Part shown: positions 33,001 through 41,374 of the stretch, one piece after another
Layout: every line of letters starts with the position of its first letter
How positions within the stretch are numbered: position 1 is the first letter of the stretch
NCBI GenBank assembly: GCA_965205525.1
Contig: OZ242171.1
Span: 62,001-126,000, forward strand
DNA: 64,000 bases
Source of the DNA: G965205525 sp965205525
GTDB taxonomy: Bacteria > Pseudomonadota > Gammaproteobacteria > JABABF01
Direction of reading: 5' to 3'
The notes under the pieces: model-generated
What the model saw: only the letters and a program-made list of their open reading frames with translations
Databases searched by the model: none
Told to the model about the DNA's origin: nothing
Program-made: the position numbers and the translations under genes

Positions 33001-34575
33001 TCGATTAATTCGAGTGACAATGATTCAGATTCACTGTCTGTTTACAAAGTGAATGCTGCAGAGGAGGATCTTACACTTGTGGACTCCTATGGCGGGTTAG
33101 GGGTTACCTTCGGCCTGGCCGTCACCAGGGAAGTGCTGGCATTGGTCTCAAGAAGTCAGAGCAATGTCACTCTTTGGCAGAGAAATGCTTCCGGCACCCT
33201 CAGTTTTGTCAGCAGGCATGCTTCAGGCAGAGCGCATGGCCTGGCGGCCAGTCCGGCCGGCGGTCTGGTGTTTAGCAGTTCAAACAGTGGGTCTGAAGGC
33301 ATCAGCGTCTGGCGGGTGCAGGGAATCCCGCGGGTGCCGGCGGGGCAGGAAGTGCGGGTGATGGTGAATGCAGAGCCGACGCTGGGCTCTGCCCTGACCG
33401 TGACGGTGCAGGCGCGGCAGGGCAGCCGGGTCAGCACGGCAACGGCGACTCTGATGCCGTCAAACACTCAGGCGGAGGCCGTGTTCTCGGGGAGTGATCT
33501 GGGCCCGGGCGAGTGGATATTTTCGGCATCGGTGCCGGCAGATATGGCAGATGTTGCGGATGTATCGACGGCCCGGGCGACACTGCGCATTAGCGGTCCG
33601 CTTGTCAGTTTGGAGATGACTGGCGGAAGTGCCATCGTTGCCTCGGACGGGATGATAACGCTTATCCTGCGCGTGATGCCGGCACTATCCTCCACGGTCA
33701 TGGTGACCGTGGCGGTGACCGATGAAGACAACAATACGATATCAGAGCAGCTGGAGGCTCTGTCCTCTTCCCTGCGGCTCACTTTCCGCGCCAGTGATTT
33801 GGGAACAGGCCGTCTGCGCTTTACTGCCCGGGGGCCGGCAGGAGTATTAGAAGACAGCGAAGCCGAGGTGACCGTGCTGGTGGACACTGCTGCTGGTGTC
33901 GTTCTGTCTGCAAATCCCGAGGAGGATGTCTTTCCGGGCGATGAGGTGCGCCTGTCGGCAGAAGTACTCTCCGGGTCAGACCTGGCCGGGATAGATGTCG
34001 TGCTGGAGGTGGCAGTTGCACCTCCCGATGGAAGCACGCGCAGCAATGTCCTGATACCAGTGTCGGCTGAAACCTCTACGGGCACCCTGACCTTTATCCC
34101 GGATGCAGTGCCGGGCACTTGGAATTTCAACGTAATAGAGAGCGATGGGATAAGCGTATCTGCGACACTTACAGTGATGGTGGCGGCAGTCGTGCCCCTG
34201 CCCCTGGACTTCAATAATCCATCGGACGGGGTAAGCGCAGATGACCTGGTGCTGCTTCTGCGCTATGAGAGGCTGTGTGCGGGGGGAGATTCCCGGCCGC
34301 TGCCGGCCAATTGCTCTGCCCTCGGTTCCGAGGCACTGGCGGCTGGACTTGCCTTTGACAGTTCTTCCGACCGGCTGGCAGATCTGCAGAATGTCCAGCT
34401 GCCGGATGTGACCGGCACCGGTATCGGCAGCGTGCAGACACTGGCCATACTGCTGCAGGCCTTGGCAAATGTCCAAGACGAATTGCTTCTTCCCGCCGCT
34501 GCTTCATCCGCCGAGGCCGAGCAGGCTCGCGATGCGCGGCTTCGCATTATCCGGCAGCTCCTGGGACGGGAATAG
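27097..34575 (+). CDS. Giant secreted beta-propeller / Ig-like modular protein 1
   Basis: About 2490 residues. Sec signal peptide (MLVRQIRIVLLLPLLLLASVSVLAQA), then four modules of about 560 residues. Each holds a seven-bladed lactonase/YVTN-like beta-propeller (repeats such as AVSPDGRWLL, ITVWEIDS, GALSVW, RVVTLGPAGRFLFVSS) followed by two Ig-like beta-sandwiches (GIPRVPAGQEVRVMVNAE; RLENLSGVIPEGADLNIR). Propellers begin near 27181, 28864, 30562 and 32240. After propeller 4 come further Ig-like domains and a C-terminal tail with DFNNPSDGVSADDLVLLLRY, two cysteines and LPDVTGTGIG...LAILLQAL, resembling two degenerate dockerin repeats. No anchor, autotransporter barrel or LPXTG was seen. The start could also be GTG 27073, GTG 27025 or ATG 26977 through the poly-G tract. 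Probably surface or extracellular; ligand unknown. Confidence 0.85.
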   Translation: MLVRQIRIVLLLPLLLLASVSVLAQAPRLTLSVDQGVQSGEPRLARGIDVIGLSGTALEGIAVSPDGRWLLNGGVGFDLWEIDSARGIITRRASESLPRPLIIPRGLAVSPDSSLVFVPSNTTTGIVTVWHLNADDGSLEEAARYTEGGTDAAGNTVRGLTDVWDAVLSPDGRLLFVTNRGKSDSAGGALSVWSVNPSGTLVQTDVHVSAGASDTEGLNRAAGAAVTPDGRLLFVGSAYSAQQLDKSTLSIWRVNAEASTVSFVRALQDRQRLAHPQTIALHPSGRLLFVINPDAAEADNSLSVYRVDAAEEDLESVGPRLMGENPFHITATEEVLIASNNVQISLFQINEDDTISGPVSSLQGFSPNSVAASPAGGLVFTNSVLSSFLGVWQVLGIPRVPAGQEVRVMVNAESALDTALTVMVQARQGSRVRMAAATLMPSDTQAEAVFSGSDLGQGEWIFSASVPADMADIVDVSAARATLRISGPLVRLENLSGVIPEGADLNIRVSTEGMVPVAGDTEVTLQAAQEGAQPRTAMGLLREGQTSVTVTFAGRESLIEGDWVLSASSILPTDANSTLAVTVGPPLIRLTLSVDQGVSSGEMRLVQTDTKPGLGTEEGLAVSPDGRWLLAGGISGRGFIRTLEIDSVRGIATPVELYTGLGGRSLAVSRDSSLVFASDNAFMSTISVWRLNADDGSLEGVAQYTGGGTDAAGNTVRGLISTHDVVLSPDDRLLFVTSNGESNSNNGALSVWRVSPSGTLVQTDVHVSGGGADTEGLNAIAGAAVTPDGRLLFAGSFYDSGFLDHSTLGIWRVNAEASAVSFVRTLSDRRMLRRPRVVTLGPSGRFLFVSSQVGADAETDPLSVYEVNAAEENLASVASYGEDISGDAIGLAVTREVLAVAEFTQGSVALWQRNDNGTLRFASRHDSASPVSLAASPAGGLVFSSSSSNDGSVGISVWRVQGIPRVPAGQEVRVMVNAESALGSALTVMVQARQGSRVSMAAATLMPSDIQAEAVFSGRDLGQGEWIFSASVPTDMADVADVSTARATLRIGGPLVRLENLSGVIPEGADLNIRISTEGHPVLEDAEVTLRATQQGAQPRTVMGLLREEQAEVTVTFAGRQSLTEGDWVLSAESSVLSTDENSGLDVTVRPPLPRLTLSVNQGVSSGEMRLVQTDANTGLPAGDSEGLAVSPDGRWLLASGGGRITVWEIDSVRGIVTQRSTEMGTGLGGRGLAVSRDSRLVFTSDRASTSTISVWRLNADNGGLEEVAKYTGGETDAAENTVRGLTVTHAVVLSPDERLLFVTSNGRLDDEGVPFGGALSVWNVNPSGTLVQTNVHVSAGAEDTEGLNQIAGAAVTPDGRLLFAGSFHDFGSFDRSTLGIWRVNAEASTVSFVRTRQDTRMLRRPRVVTLGPAGRFLFVSSQVLNDAQIDPLSVYRVNAAEEDLVSLASYGNDIEGRTIGLAATREVLAVAEEDGGGGGVSLWQRNNDGTLRFVRRHASFRPIGLAASPAGGLVFSSSNEGSEGIIVWQVQGIPRVPAGQEVRVMVNAEQAPDSARTVMVQARQGSRVSMAAATLMPSDTQAAAVFSGRDLGQGEWIFSASGLTDTAKLRIGNPLIRLENLSGRIPEGADLNIRISTEGHPVLEDAQVTLRATQEGAQPRTVMGLLQEGETSVTVTFAGENALTGGDWVLSAESSILFTDANSVLTVTVIPLPKLTLSVDQGVSSGEMRLVQTDNKRLASGTEEGLAVSPDGRWLLASGGGGITVWEIDSVRGMVTQSSDRMGAGLGGRGLAVSRDSNFVFTSDGASTSTISVWRLDADDGGLEEVAKYTGGGTDAAENTVRGLSSVWDVVLSPDDRLLFVTSAGVSDNGALSVWSVNTSGTLVQTDVHPAGDSNTEGLNAIAGAAVTPDGRLLFAGSTRDRRLSLWRVNAEASTVSFVRTIPDNIGLRRPRVVTLGPAGRFLFVSNSINSSDNDSDSLSVYKVNAAEEDLTLVDSYGGLGVTFGLAVTREVLALVSRSQSNVTLWQRNASGTLSFVSRHASGRAHGLAASPAGGLVFSSSNSGSEGISVWRVQGIPRVPAGQEVRVMVNAEPTLGSALTVTVQARQGSRVSTATATLMPSNTQAEAVFSGSDLGPGEWIFSASVPADMADVADVSTARATLRISGPLVSLEMTGGSAIVASDGMITLILRVMPALSSTVMVTVAVTDEDNNTISEQLEALSSSLRLTFRASDLGTGRLRFTARGPAGVLEDSEAEVTVLVDTAAGVVLSANPEEDVFPGDEVRLSAEVLSGSDLAGIDVVLEVAVAPPDGSTRSNVLIPVSAETSTGTLTFIPDAVPGTWNFNVIESDGISVSATLTVMVAAVVPLPLDFNNPSDGVSADDLVLLLRYERLCAGGDSRPLPANCSALGSEALAAGLAFDSSSDRLADLQNVQLPDVTGTGIGSVQTLAILLQALANVQDELLLPAAASSAEAEQARDARLRIIRQLLGRE

Positions 34576-34766
34576 AGAGCAGTATCTGTTCTTCATGCCC
34601 TGAAACCCACTTTGCGATCCATTTCTTGCCTGCGATACTTATAGGTGCGCCCCTTGCAAACCGGAATGGCACTAGTAACTAGTAAAGGGGGAGGGGGGGA
34701 TACAATTGCCGCAAGCAGGTGACCTGCAGCCCTGCTTGGATTCCTCCTGCTGCAGCACAGTTGTTT
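34576..34766 (+). repeat. Leader repeat, copy 2 (upstream of giant gene 2)
   Basis: Homologous to the copy at 26890-27096, beginning right after the stop codon of giant gene 1 (GAGAGCAGTATCTG...). The G tract is interrupted (G5-A-G7, 34687-34699). A leader ORF of 18 codons from ATG 34666 ends at TGA 34720-34722, which overlaps the in-frame GTG at 34719. No terminator is visible between giant genes 1 and 2. Confidence 0.85.
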
Positions 34767-37700
34767 ATGTTAGATAGTCCAAAACTTGGCATGCTGGTGC
34801 GGCAGATAAGAATAGTACTGCTGCTGCCTCTGCTGCTGCTTGCCTCTGCCTCTGTTCTGGCACAGGCGCCCAGGCTGACCCTCTCGGTGGACCAGGGAGT
34901 GCCCTCAGGGGAGATGAGGCTGGTCCAGACTGATGTCCACTTTTTTACAAGTGGAAGTAATGTAGGAGGGATTGCTGTCAGTCCAGACGGCAGGTGGCTG
35001 CTTGCCAGCAGCGGCAGCAGCATCACGGTCTGGGAGATAGACAGCGCCAAGGGCATTGTCACCCAGAGAAGTGCTCAATCGAGTGCTGGCCTGAGAGGCA
35101 ACCTGGCAGTGAGCCGAGACAGCAGTCTTGTGTTTGCGTCGGATCGTGCCAGTAACAGCACTATCACTATCAGTGTCTGGCGCCTAAATGCCGATGATGG
35201 CGGACTGGAGGAAGTGGCAGAGTACGCAGATGGAGGTCTAGATGCTGCAGGGAACACCATCAGAGGGCTGTTTGTCACCCGTGGTTTCACGCTGAGGCTC
35301 GTGCTGAGCCCGGATGACCGCCTGCTGTTTGTGACGAGCAGAGCGGGGTCAAATAATGGCGCCCTCAGTGTGTGGAGTGTAAACCCTTCCGGCACCCTTG
35401 TTCAGACCGATGTGCATCTCTCTGCCGGGGCTTCGGATACACAGGGCTTGAACCGGATTGCCCGTGCCGCCGTGACCCCGGACGGCCGCCTGCTGTTTGC
35501 AGGGTCATTCCACGGTTCTCATTCATTTTTCAGCAGCACGCTCGGCATCTGGCGTGTGAATGCTGAAGCGTCTACGGTTTCCTTTGTGAGGACTCTTTCC
35601 GACAGACGCATGCTGCGCAACCCCCGGATTGTGACCCTCGGCCCGGACGGCCGTTTTCTGTTTGTGTCCAACCTGATTAGAGGTGCTGAAATAGATCCAC
35701 TGTCTGTTTACGAAGTGAATGCTGCAGAGGAGAATCTTGCAAGTGTGGCCTCCTATGGCGAGGACATATCGGGGGATACCATCGGCTTGGCCGCCACCAG
35801 AGAAGTGCTGGCAGTGGCCGAAGTTGATCAGCGTAGTGTCGCTCTTTGGCAGAGAAATGATAACGGCACCCTCAGTTTTGCCAGCAGGCATGATTCAGTC
35901 AGACCGATCCTCCTGGCGGCCAGTCCGGCCGGCGGTCTGGTGTTTAGCACCTCAAATTCACTTGATGGGCCTGACGGTATCACCGTCTGGCAGGTGCAGG
36001 GAATCCCGCGGGTGTCGGCGGGGGATGACGTGCGGGTGATGGTGAATGCAGCGCAGGCGCTGGGTTCTGCCCTGACCGTGACGGTGCAGGCGAAGCAGGG
36101 CAGCCGGGTCAGCACGGCAACGGTGACTCTGATGCCGTCAGATACTCAGGCGGCGGCCGTGTTCTCGAGGAGTGATCTGGGCCAGCTGAGCCAGCTGGGC
36201 CAGGGCGAGTGGATATTTTCGGCATCGGTGTCGGCAGATATGGCGGATATTGCGGATGTATCGGCCGCCCGGGCGACACTGCGCATTAGCGGTCCGCTTG
36301 TCAGGCTTTCAAACCTGTCGGGCGTAATACCAGCAGGAGCAGATCTGAATATCAGAGTGAGCACGGAGGGAATGGTTCCTGTGACAGGGGATAGGGAGGT
36401 GACCCTGCAGGCAGCGCAGGAAGGCGCTCGGCCTCGGACGGTGATGGGATTATTACGGGCGGGGCAGGCAGAAGTTACGGTGACCTTTGCCAGCAGGGAA
36501 TCTCTGACCGAGGGTGACTGGGTCTTGTCAGCATCATCAATCCTGTCCACAGATGAAAATTCTGTGCTTGCAGTGACCGTCGGGCCGCCTTTGACCCTCT
36601 CGGTGAACCAGGGAGTGCCCTCAGGGGAGATGATGCTGGTTCAGACTGATGCTAACACCGGCGTTGCAAGTGGAACTGGAGAAGGGATTGCTGTCAGTCC
36701 AGACGGCAGGTGGCTGCTTGCCAGCGGCGGCGGCGGCATCACGGTCTGGGAGATAGACAGCGTCAGGGGCATTGTCACCCAGAGAAGTGCTCATACGGGT
36801 GCTGGCCTGGGAGGCCGTGGCCTGGCAGTGAGCCGAGACAGCAGTCTTGTGTTTGCGTCGGATCGTGGGTCTTCCATCAGTGTCTGGCGCCTAGGTGCTG
36901 ATGATGGCAGACTGGAGGAAGCGGCAAAGTATACAGGGGGAGGAACAGATGCTGCAGGGAACACCATCAGAGGGCTGGCTAGCATTTGGGATGTCGTGCT
37001 AAGCCCGGATGACCGCCTGCTGTTTGTGACGAGCAACAGGGTGTCAAATAATGGCACCCTCAGTGTGTGGAGTGTAAACGTTTCCGGCACCCTTGTTCAG
37101 ACCGATGTGCATGTCTCTGCCGGAGCCTCGGATACAGAGGGCTTGAACCGGATTGCCGGTGCCGCTGTGACCCCGGACGGCCGCCTGCTGTTTGCAGGGT
37201 CATTCTACGATTATGGTTCATTAGACAGCAGCACACTCGGCATCTGGCGTGTGAATGCTGAAGCGTCTACGGTTTCCTTTGTGAGGACTCTTTCCGACAG
37301 ACGCATGCTGCGCAGACCCCGGGTTGTGACCCTAGGCCCCTCCGGCCGTTTTCTGTTTGTGTCCAGCCAGGTTTTTAATAACGCTCAAACAGATCCACTG
37401 TCTGTTTACAAAGTGAATGCTGCAGAGGAGAATCTTGCAAGTGTGGCCTCCTATGGCGAGGACATATCTTTGGAAACCGTCGGGCTGGCCGCCACCAGAG
37501 AAGTGCTGACAGTGGCCGAACTTGCGCGGATAAGTGTTGGCAGTAGTGTCGCTCTTTGGCAGAGAAATGCTTCCGGCACCCTCAGTTTTGTCAGCAGGCA
37601 TGCTTCAGAAAGCCCGGTTGGCCTGGCGGCCAGTCCGGCCGGCGGTCTAGTGTTTTCCAACTCACGCGACGGGTTTTTCATAACCGTCTGGCAGGTGCAG

Positions 37701-40700
37701 GGAATCCCGCGGGTGCCAGCGGGGCAGGAAGTGCGGGTGATGGTGAATGCAGAGCAGGCGCTGGGCTCTGCCCTGACCGTGACGGTGCAGGCGAGGCAGG
37801 GCAGCCGGGTCAGCACGGCAACGGCGACTCTGATGCCGTCAGATACTCAGGCGGAGGCTGTGTTCTCGGGGCGTGATCTGGGCCAGGGCGAGTGGATATT
37901 TTCGGCATCGCTGCTGACAGATACGGAAAATATTGTGGATTTGCCGACAGTCCGGGCGACACTGCGCATTGGCAGTCCGCTTATCAGGCTTTCAAACCTG
38001 TCGGGGGCAATACTGCAAGGAGCAGGTCTGAATATCAAAGTGAGTACGGAGGGACACCCCGTGCTGGAGGATGCAGAGGTGACCCTGCGGGCAACGCTGC
38101 AGGAAGGCACTCAGCCTCGGGCGGTGATGGGATTATTACGGGAAGGGCAGACATCGGTTACGGTGACCTTTGCTGGCGAAAATGCCCTGACCGTGGGTGA
38201 CTGGGCCTTGTCAGCAGAATCATCAATCCTGTCCACAGATACAAATTCTGTGCTTGTAGTGACCGTCGGGCCGCCTTTGCCCAGGCTGACCCTCTCCCTG
38301 CAGGAGACTGCAGAGCCAGAGGTGCCGGCAGGCAGTACTTTGGGGATTACGGTAATGGCGGATCGTCCCCTGATGCAGGACCTGACGGTGGCGGTACAGG
38401 CGGTTCGTACCGTTACAGCACCGCCGACGGTGATGACAGCAACGGTGACGACTCAGCTGTTTGCAGGAGAGGAGATGGGAAGGGTACTCTTTGAAGGGGA
38501 GAATGTACTGTCTCCGGGCCAATGGGTCCTTACGATTGCGGAGGTCCTGCCCGAGGACTCTGCCGAAGTATCCACATCCACTCAGCAGCTGCAGGTGAGG
38601 GTAGGACCATCAGCCCTTGGCCTGTCGGCGCCGATGGGTCTGTTCCAAGGGCAGGAGGCGGCGATTGAGGTAAATACGGAGGTGGCGCTGGGGGTGGAGG
38701 TGCGTGTCATGGTGACGGCAACCCATGCATCTACTCCAACCATAACGGCATCAGCCGCCGCCGTACTTGGGCCCCGCACACTTGCCGCCGAAGCGAGGTT
38801 CCCTGCGAACATGCTGAGCCTGGTGAGAGAGGGGACTTGGAATTTTGAGATTACTGCGGCGACGCCCTCTGTGCTGATGACAGATACGGAAGAGTTTCCC
38901 CTAGTGGACTTCACAGAGACGACGGTAACACTGCAAGTGACAGTGCCGAGAGAGCCGACTCTTTTCCTGGAGTTGCCGCCGCAGCCGGTGGACCCGGCCC
39001 AGCCTGTGTCTATCCGCCTGCAGAAGAGCACGACTATAAGTGAAAGGCTGACCGTGGATATAACGGCAATGCGGCCGTTCGGCGAAAGGACACTCACCAG
39101 CACAGCAACGGCAATGCTTTCGTCTTCTGACACAATGGCGACGGCGGTATTTGGCCCGGGAGCACTCTCTGCCGGCAGATGGACCCTGACGGCGAGTGTG
39201 AGACCGCCCGGGGCAGTGCCGGTTTTCCCTCCTACGGCAACGATGACGGTGCGCTCTCCCCTGCTTCGCCTGCAGCGGCTGGGGCCGGCTTCGGTGGCAG
39301 CGGGCACCCGGGTCGCGGTGAGGGTGGAAGCGGAGGCCATGCCGGAGGATGAGGGGCTCGGTGTGAGGGTCATCGCGCGCCAGGCGATGCGAGCGGATAG
39401 AGAGAGGAGCGCCGTGCTGGGATCTCAGTCTGATTTCTCTGCCGATGTGGAGTTCACTTCGCTGCCGCCCGGGGAATGGATGCTGACGGCGGAGGCAGAG
39501 CGGCCTGATGCATTCCGAACGGAGAATGCTCGGGACACGGTCACCGTAGAGCCCGCTGTCCTGACCCTGACCCCTGTGCTGGAAAGGGTGCCGGCAGGGG
39601 AGTCGGCGCGTCTTATCCTGGGCAGTGTCGTGCCTCTCGGCGTGGCTGTGAATCTAAATGTGGTGGCGGAGCCGGTCTCTCCGTCATTTTTGCCACAGAT
39701 GACAGCTGTAAATCTGGACGCGGCTTCAACCTCCACAATAGTCGTGTATGACCCTGGCGAACTGGCTCCGGGAATATGGAATTTTAATGTGCAGGTGATG
39801 GATGCGGCTGTCCGGACGGCGGCAGATGTGTCAATGGCGACCGCGACACTGCGGATTGCTGCTCCCCTTGTCAGGCTTTCTAATCTGTCGGGCGAAATAC
39901 TGCAGGGAGCAGAGCTGAATATCAGGGTGAGCACGGAGGGAATGGTTCCTGTGGCAGGGGATGCGGAGGTGACCCTGCGGGCGACGCTGCAGGAAGGCAC
40001 CCAGCAGCGGACGGTGACGGGAAGATTGCTGGAGGGGCAGACATCGGTCACGGTGACCTTTGCCGGCGAAAATGCCCTCACTGAGGGTGACTGGACCGTG
40101 TCGGCGGAGACAGCATCAACGCTGCTGCAGACGGATGCAAATCTTTCTTCTCTGACAGTGATTGTCGGGCCGCCGCCCCGGCTCCTTTTGGAGCGGACTG
40201 GCGGAAGTACCCTCGTTGCCTCGGACGGGATGATAACGCTTATCCTGCGCCTGATGCCAGCACTATCCTCCACGGTCACGGTGACCGTGGCGGTGACCGA
40301 TGAAGACAACAATACGATATCAGAGCAGCAGGTAGCTCTGTCCTCTTCCCTGCAGCTCACTTTCAGCGCCAGTGATTTAGGAACAGGCCACCGGCGCTTT
40401 ACTGCCCGGGGGCCGGCAGGAGTATTGGAAGACAGCGGAGCCGAGGTGACCGTGCAGGTGGTCACTGTTGTTAGTGTCGTTCTGTCTGCAAATCCCGAGG
40501 AGGATGTCTTCCCGGGCGATGAGGTGCGCCTATCGGCAGAAGTACTCTCCGGGTCAGACCCGGCCGGGATAGATGTCGTGCTGGAGGTGGCAGTTACAGC
40601 TCCCGATGGAAGCATGCGCAGCAATGTCCTGATTCCAGTGTCGGCTGAAACCTCTACGGGCACCCTGACCTTTATCCCGGATGCAGTGCCGGGCATCTGG

Positions 40701-41165
40701 AATTTCAACGTATTCAACGTAATAGAGAGCGATGTGATAAGCGTATCTACGACACTTATAGTGATGGTGGCGGCAGTCGTGCCCCTGCCCCTGGATTTCA
40801 ATGATCCATCGGACGACGATGTAAGCGCAGATGACTTGGTGCTGCTTCTGCGCTATGAGAGGCTGTGTGCAGAGGGAAGTTCCCCGCCGTTGCCGGCCAG
40901 CTGCACTGACCTCGGTTCCGAGGCACTGGCGGCTGGACTTGCCCTTGAAAGTTCTCCCGACCGGCTGGCAGATCTGCAGAATGTCCGGCTGCCGGATGTG
41001 ACCGGCACTGGTGTCGGCAGTGTGCAGACACTGACTATACTGCTGCAGGCCTTGGCAAATGTCCAAGACGAATTACTTCTTCCCGCCGCTGCTTCATCCG
41101 CCGAGGCCGAGCAGGCTCGCGATGCGCGGCTTCGCATTATTCGGCAGCTCCTGGGACGGGAATAG
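34767..41165 (+). CDS. Giant secreted beta-propeller / Ig-like modular protein 2
   Basis: About 2130 residues. Signal peptide (LVRQIRIVLLLPLLLLASASVLAQ), two seven-bladed propellers (beginning near 34876 and 36593), each followed by Ig-like pairs, then a long run of more divergent Ig-like/beta-sandwich modules (about 38280-40180). The run includes LSLQETAEPEVPAGSTLGIT, SALGLSAPMGLFQGQ and LELPPQPVDPAQPVSI, some not present in the paralogues. The last 330 or so residues (GGSTLVASDGMITLILR onward) and the dockerin-like tail are almost identical to genes 1, 3 and 4. The start is ATG 34767 (MLDSPKLG) or GTG 34719. The extra Ig string may act as a stalk holding the propellers away from the anchor point (inference). 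Confidence 0.85.
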   Translation: MLDSPKLGMLVRQIRIVLLLPLLLLASASVLAQAPRLTLSVDQGVPSGEMRLVQTDVHFFTSGSNVGGIAVSPDGRWLLASSGSSITVWEIDSAKGIVTQRSAQSSAGLRGNLAVSRDSSLVFASDRASNSTITISVWRLNADDGGLEEVAEYADGGLDAAGNTIRGLFVTRGFTLRLVLSPDDRLLFVTSRAGSNNGALSVWSVNPSGTLVQTDVHLSAGASDTQGLNRIARAAVTPDGRLLFAGSFHGSHSFFSSTLGIWRVNAEASTVSFVRTLSDRRMLRNPRIVTLGPDGRFLFVSNLIRGAEIDPLSVYEVNAAEENLASVASYGEDISGDTIGLAATREVLAVAEVDQRSVALWQRNDNGTLSFASRHDSVRPILLAASPAGGLVFSTSNSLDGPDGITVWQVQGIPRVSAGDDVRVMVNAAQALGSALTVTVQAKQGSRVSTATVTLMPSDTQAAAVFSRSDLGQLSQLGQGEWIFSASVSADMADIADVSAARATLRISGPLVRLSNLSGVIPAGADLNIRVSTEGMVPVTGDREVTLQAAQEGARPRTVMGLLRAGQAEVTVTFASRESLTEGDWVLSASSILSTDENSVLAVTVGPPLTLSVNQGVPSGEMMLVQTDANTGVASGTGEGIAVSPDGRWLLASGGGGITVWEIDSVRGIVTQRSAHTGAGLGGRGLAVSRDSSLVFASDRGSSISVWRLGADDGRLEEAAKYTGGGTDAAGNTIRGLASIWDVVLSPDDRLLFVTSNRVSNNGTLSVWSVNVSGTLVQTDVHVSAGASDTEGLNRIAGAAVTPDGRLLFAGSFYDYGSLDSSTLGIWRVNAEASTVSFVRTLSDRRMLRRPRVVTLGPSGRFLFVSSQVFNNAQTDPLSVYKVNAAEENLASVASYGEDISLETVGLAATREVLTVAELARISVGSSVALWQRNASGTLSFVSRHASESPVGLAASPAGGLVFSNSRDGFFITVWQVQGIPRVPAGQEVRVMVNAEQALGSALTVTVQARQGSRVSTATATLMPSDTQAEAVFSGRDLGQGEWIFSASLLTDTENIVDLPTVRATLRIGSPLIRLSNLSGAILQGAGLNIKVSTEGHPVLEDAEVTLRATLQEGTQPRAVMGLLREGQTSVTVTFAGENALTVGDWALSAESSILSTDTNSVLVVTVGPPLPRLTLSLQETAEPEVPAGSTLGITVMADRPLMQDLTVAVQAVRTVTAPPTVMTATVTTQLFAGEEMGRVLFEGENVLSPGQWVLTIAEVLPEDSAEVSTSTQQLQVRVGPSALGLSAPMGLFQGQEAAIEVNTEVALGVEVRVMVTATHASTPTITASAAAVLGPRTLAAEARFPANMLSLVREGTWNFEITAATPSVLMTDTEEFPLVDFTETTVTLQVTVPREPTLFLELPPQPVDPAQPVSIRLQKSTTISERLTVDITAMRPFGERTLTSTATAMLSSSDTMATAVFGPGALSAGRWTLTASVRPPGAVPVFPPTATMTVRSPLLRLQRLGPASVAAGTRVAVRVEAEAMPEDEGLGVRVIARQAMRADRERSAVLGSQSDFSADVEFTSLPPGEWMLTAEAERPDAFRTENARDTVTVEPAVLTLTPVLERVPAGESARLILGSVVPLGVAVNLNVVAEPVSPSFLPQMTAVNLDAASTSTIVVYDPGELAPGIWNFNVQVMDAAVRTAADVSMATATLRIAAPLVRLSNLSGEILQGAELNIRVSTEGMVPVAGDAEVTLRATLQEGTQQRTVTGRLLEGQTSVTVTFAGENALTEGDWTVSAETASTLLQTDANLSSLTVIVGPPPRLLLERTGGSTLVASDGMITLILRLMPALSSTVTVTVAVTDEDNNTISEQQVALSSSLQLTFSASDLGTGHRRFTARGPAGVLEDSGAEVTVQVVTVVSVVLSANPEEDVFPGDEVRLSAEVLSGSDPAGIDVVLEVAVTAPDGSMRSNVLIPVSAETSTGTLTFIPDAVPGIWNFNVFNVIESDVISVSTTLIVMVAAVVPLPLDFNDPSDDDVSADDLVLLLRYERLCAEGSSPPLPASCTDLGSEALAAGLALESSPDRLADLQNVRLPDVTGTGVGSVQTLTILLQALANVQDELLLPAAASSAEAEQARDARLRIIRQLLGRE

Positions 41166-41374
41166 AGAGCAGTATCTGTTCTTCATGCCCTGAAACCCAC
41201 TTTGCGATCCATTTCTTGCCTGCGATCTTATAGGTGCGCTCCTTGCAAACTGGAATGGCACTAGTAAAAGGGGGGGGGGGGGAGCAAAAATACCCGAATA
41301 AGGTGAGCTGCAGCCCTGCCTGGGTTCCTCCTGCTGCAGCACAGCCGTTTGTGTTTGACAGGCCAAAACTTGGC
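41166..41374 (+). repeat. Leader repeat, copy 3 (upstream of giant gene 3)
   Basis: Third copy of the leader, with a 2-bp deletion in the TACTTATAG region (reads GATCTTATAGG). It contains an uninterrupted 13-G tract at 41270-41282. The leader ORF from ATG 41255 runs in frame through the tract into the main ORF, as in copy 1. Confidence 0.85.
41270..41282 (+). repeat. 13-G homopolymer tract in the leader of giant gene 3
   Basis: Thirteen consecutive G residues, the same length and frame as in copy 1. Loss of one G would make the leader ORF end at a TGA overlapping the in-frame GTG, as in gene copies 2 and 4. Confidence 0.9.

Noticed and set aside
39425..40801. Long antisense ORFs opposite the giant genes (for example 458 codons here, others near 26748, 30126, 47033 and 53456)
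   Set aside because: They recur at the same place in every module because the sense repeats recur. They are Ser/Thr/Arg/Pro-rich and lack ribosome-binding sites. Best explained by codon bias of the sense strand.
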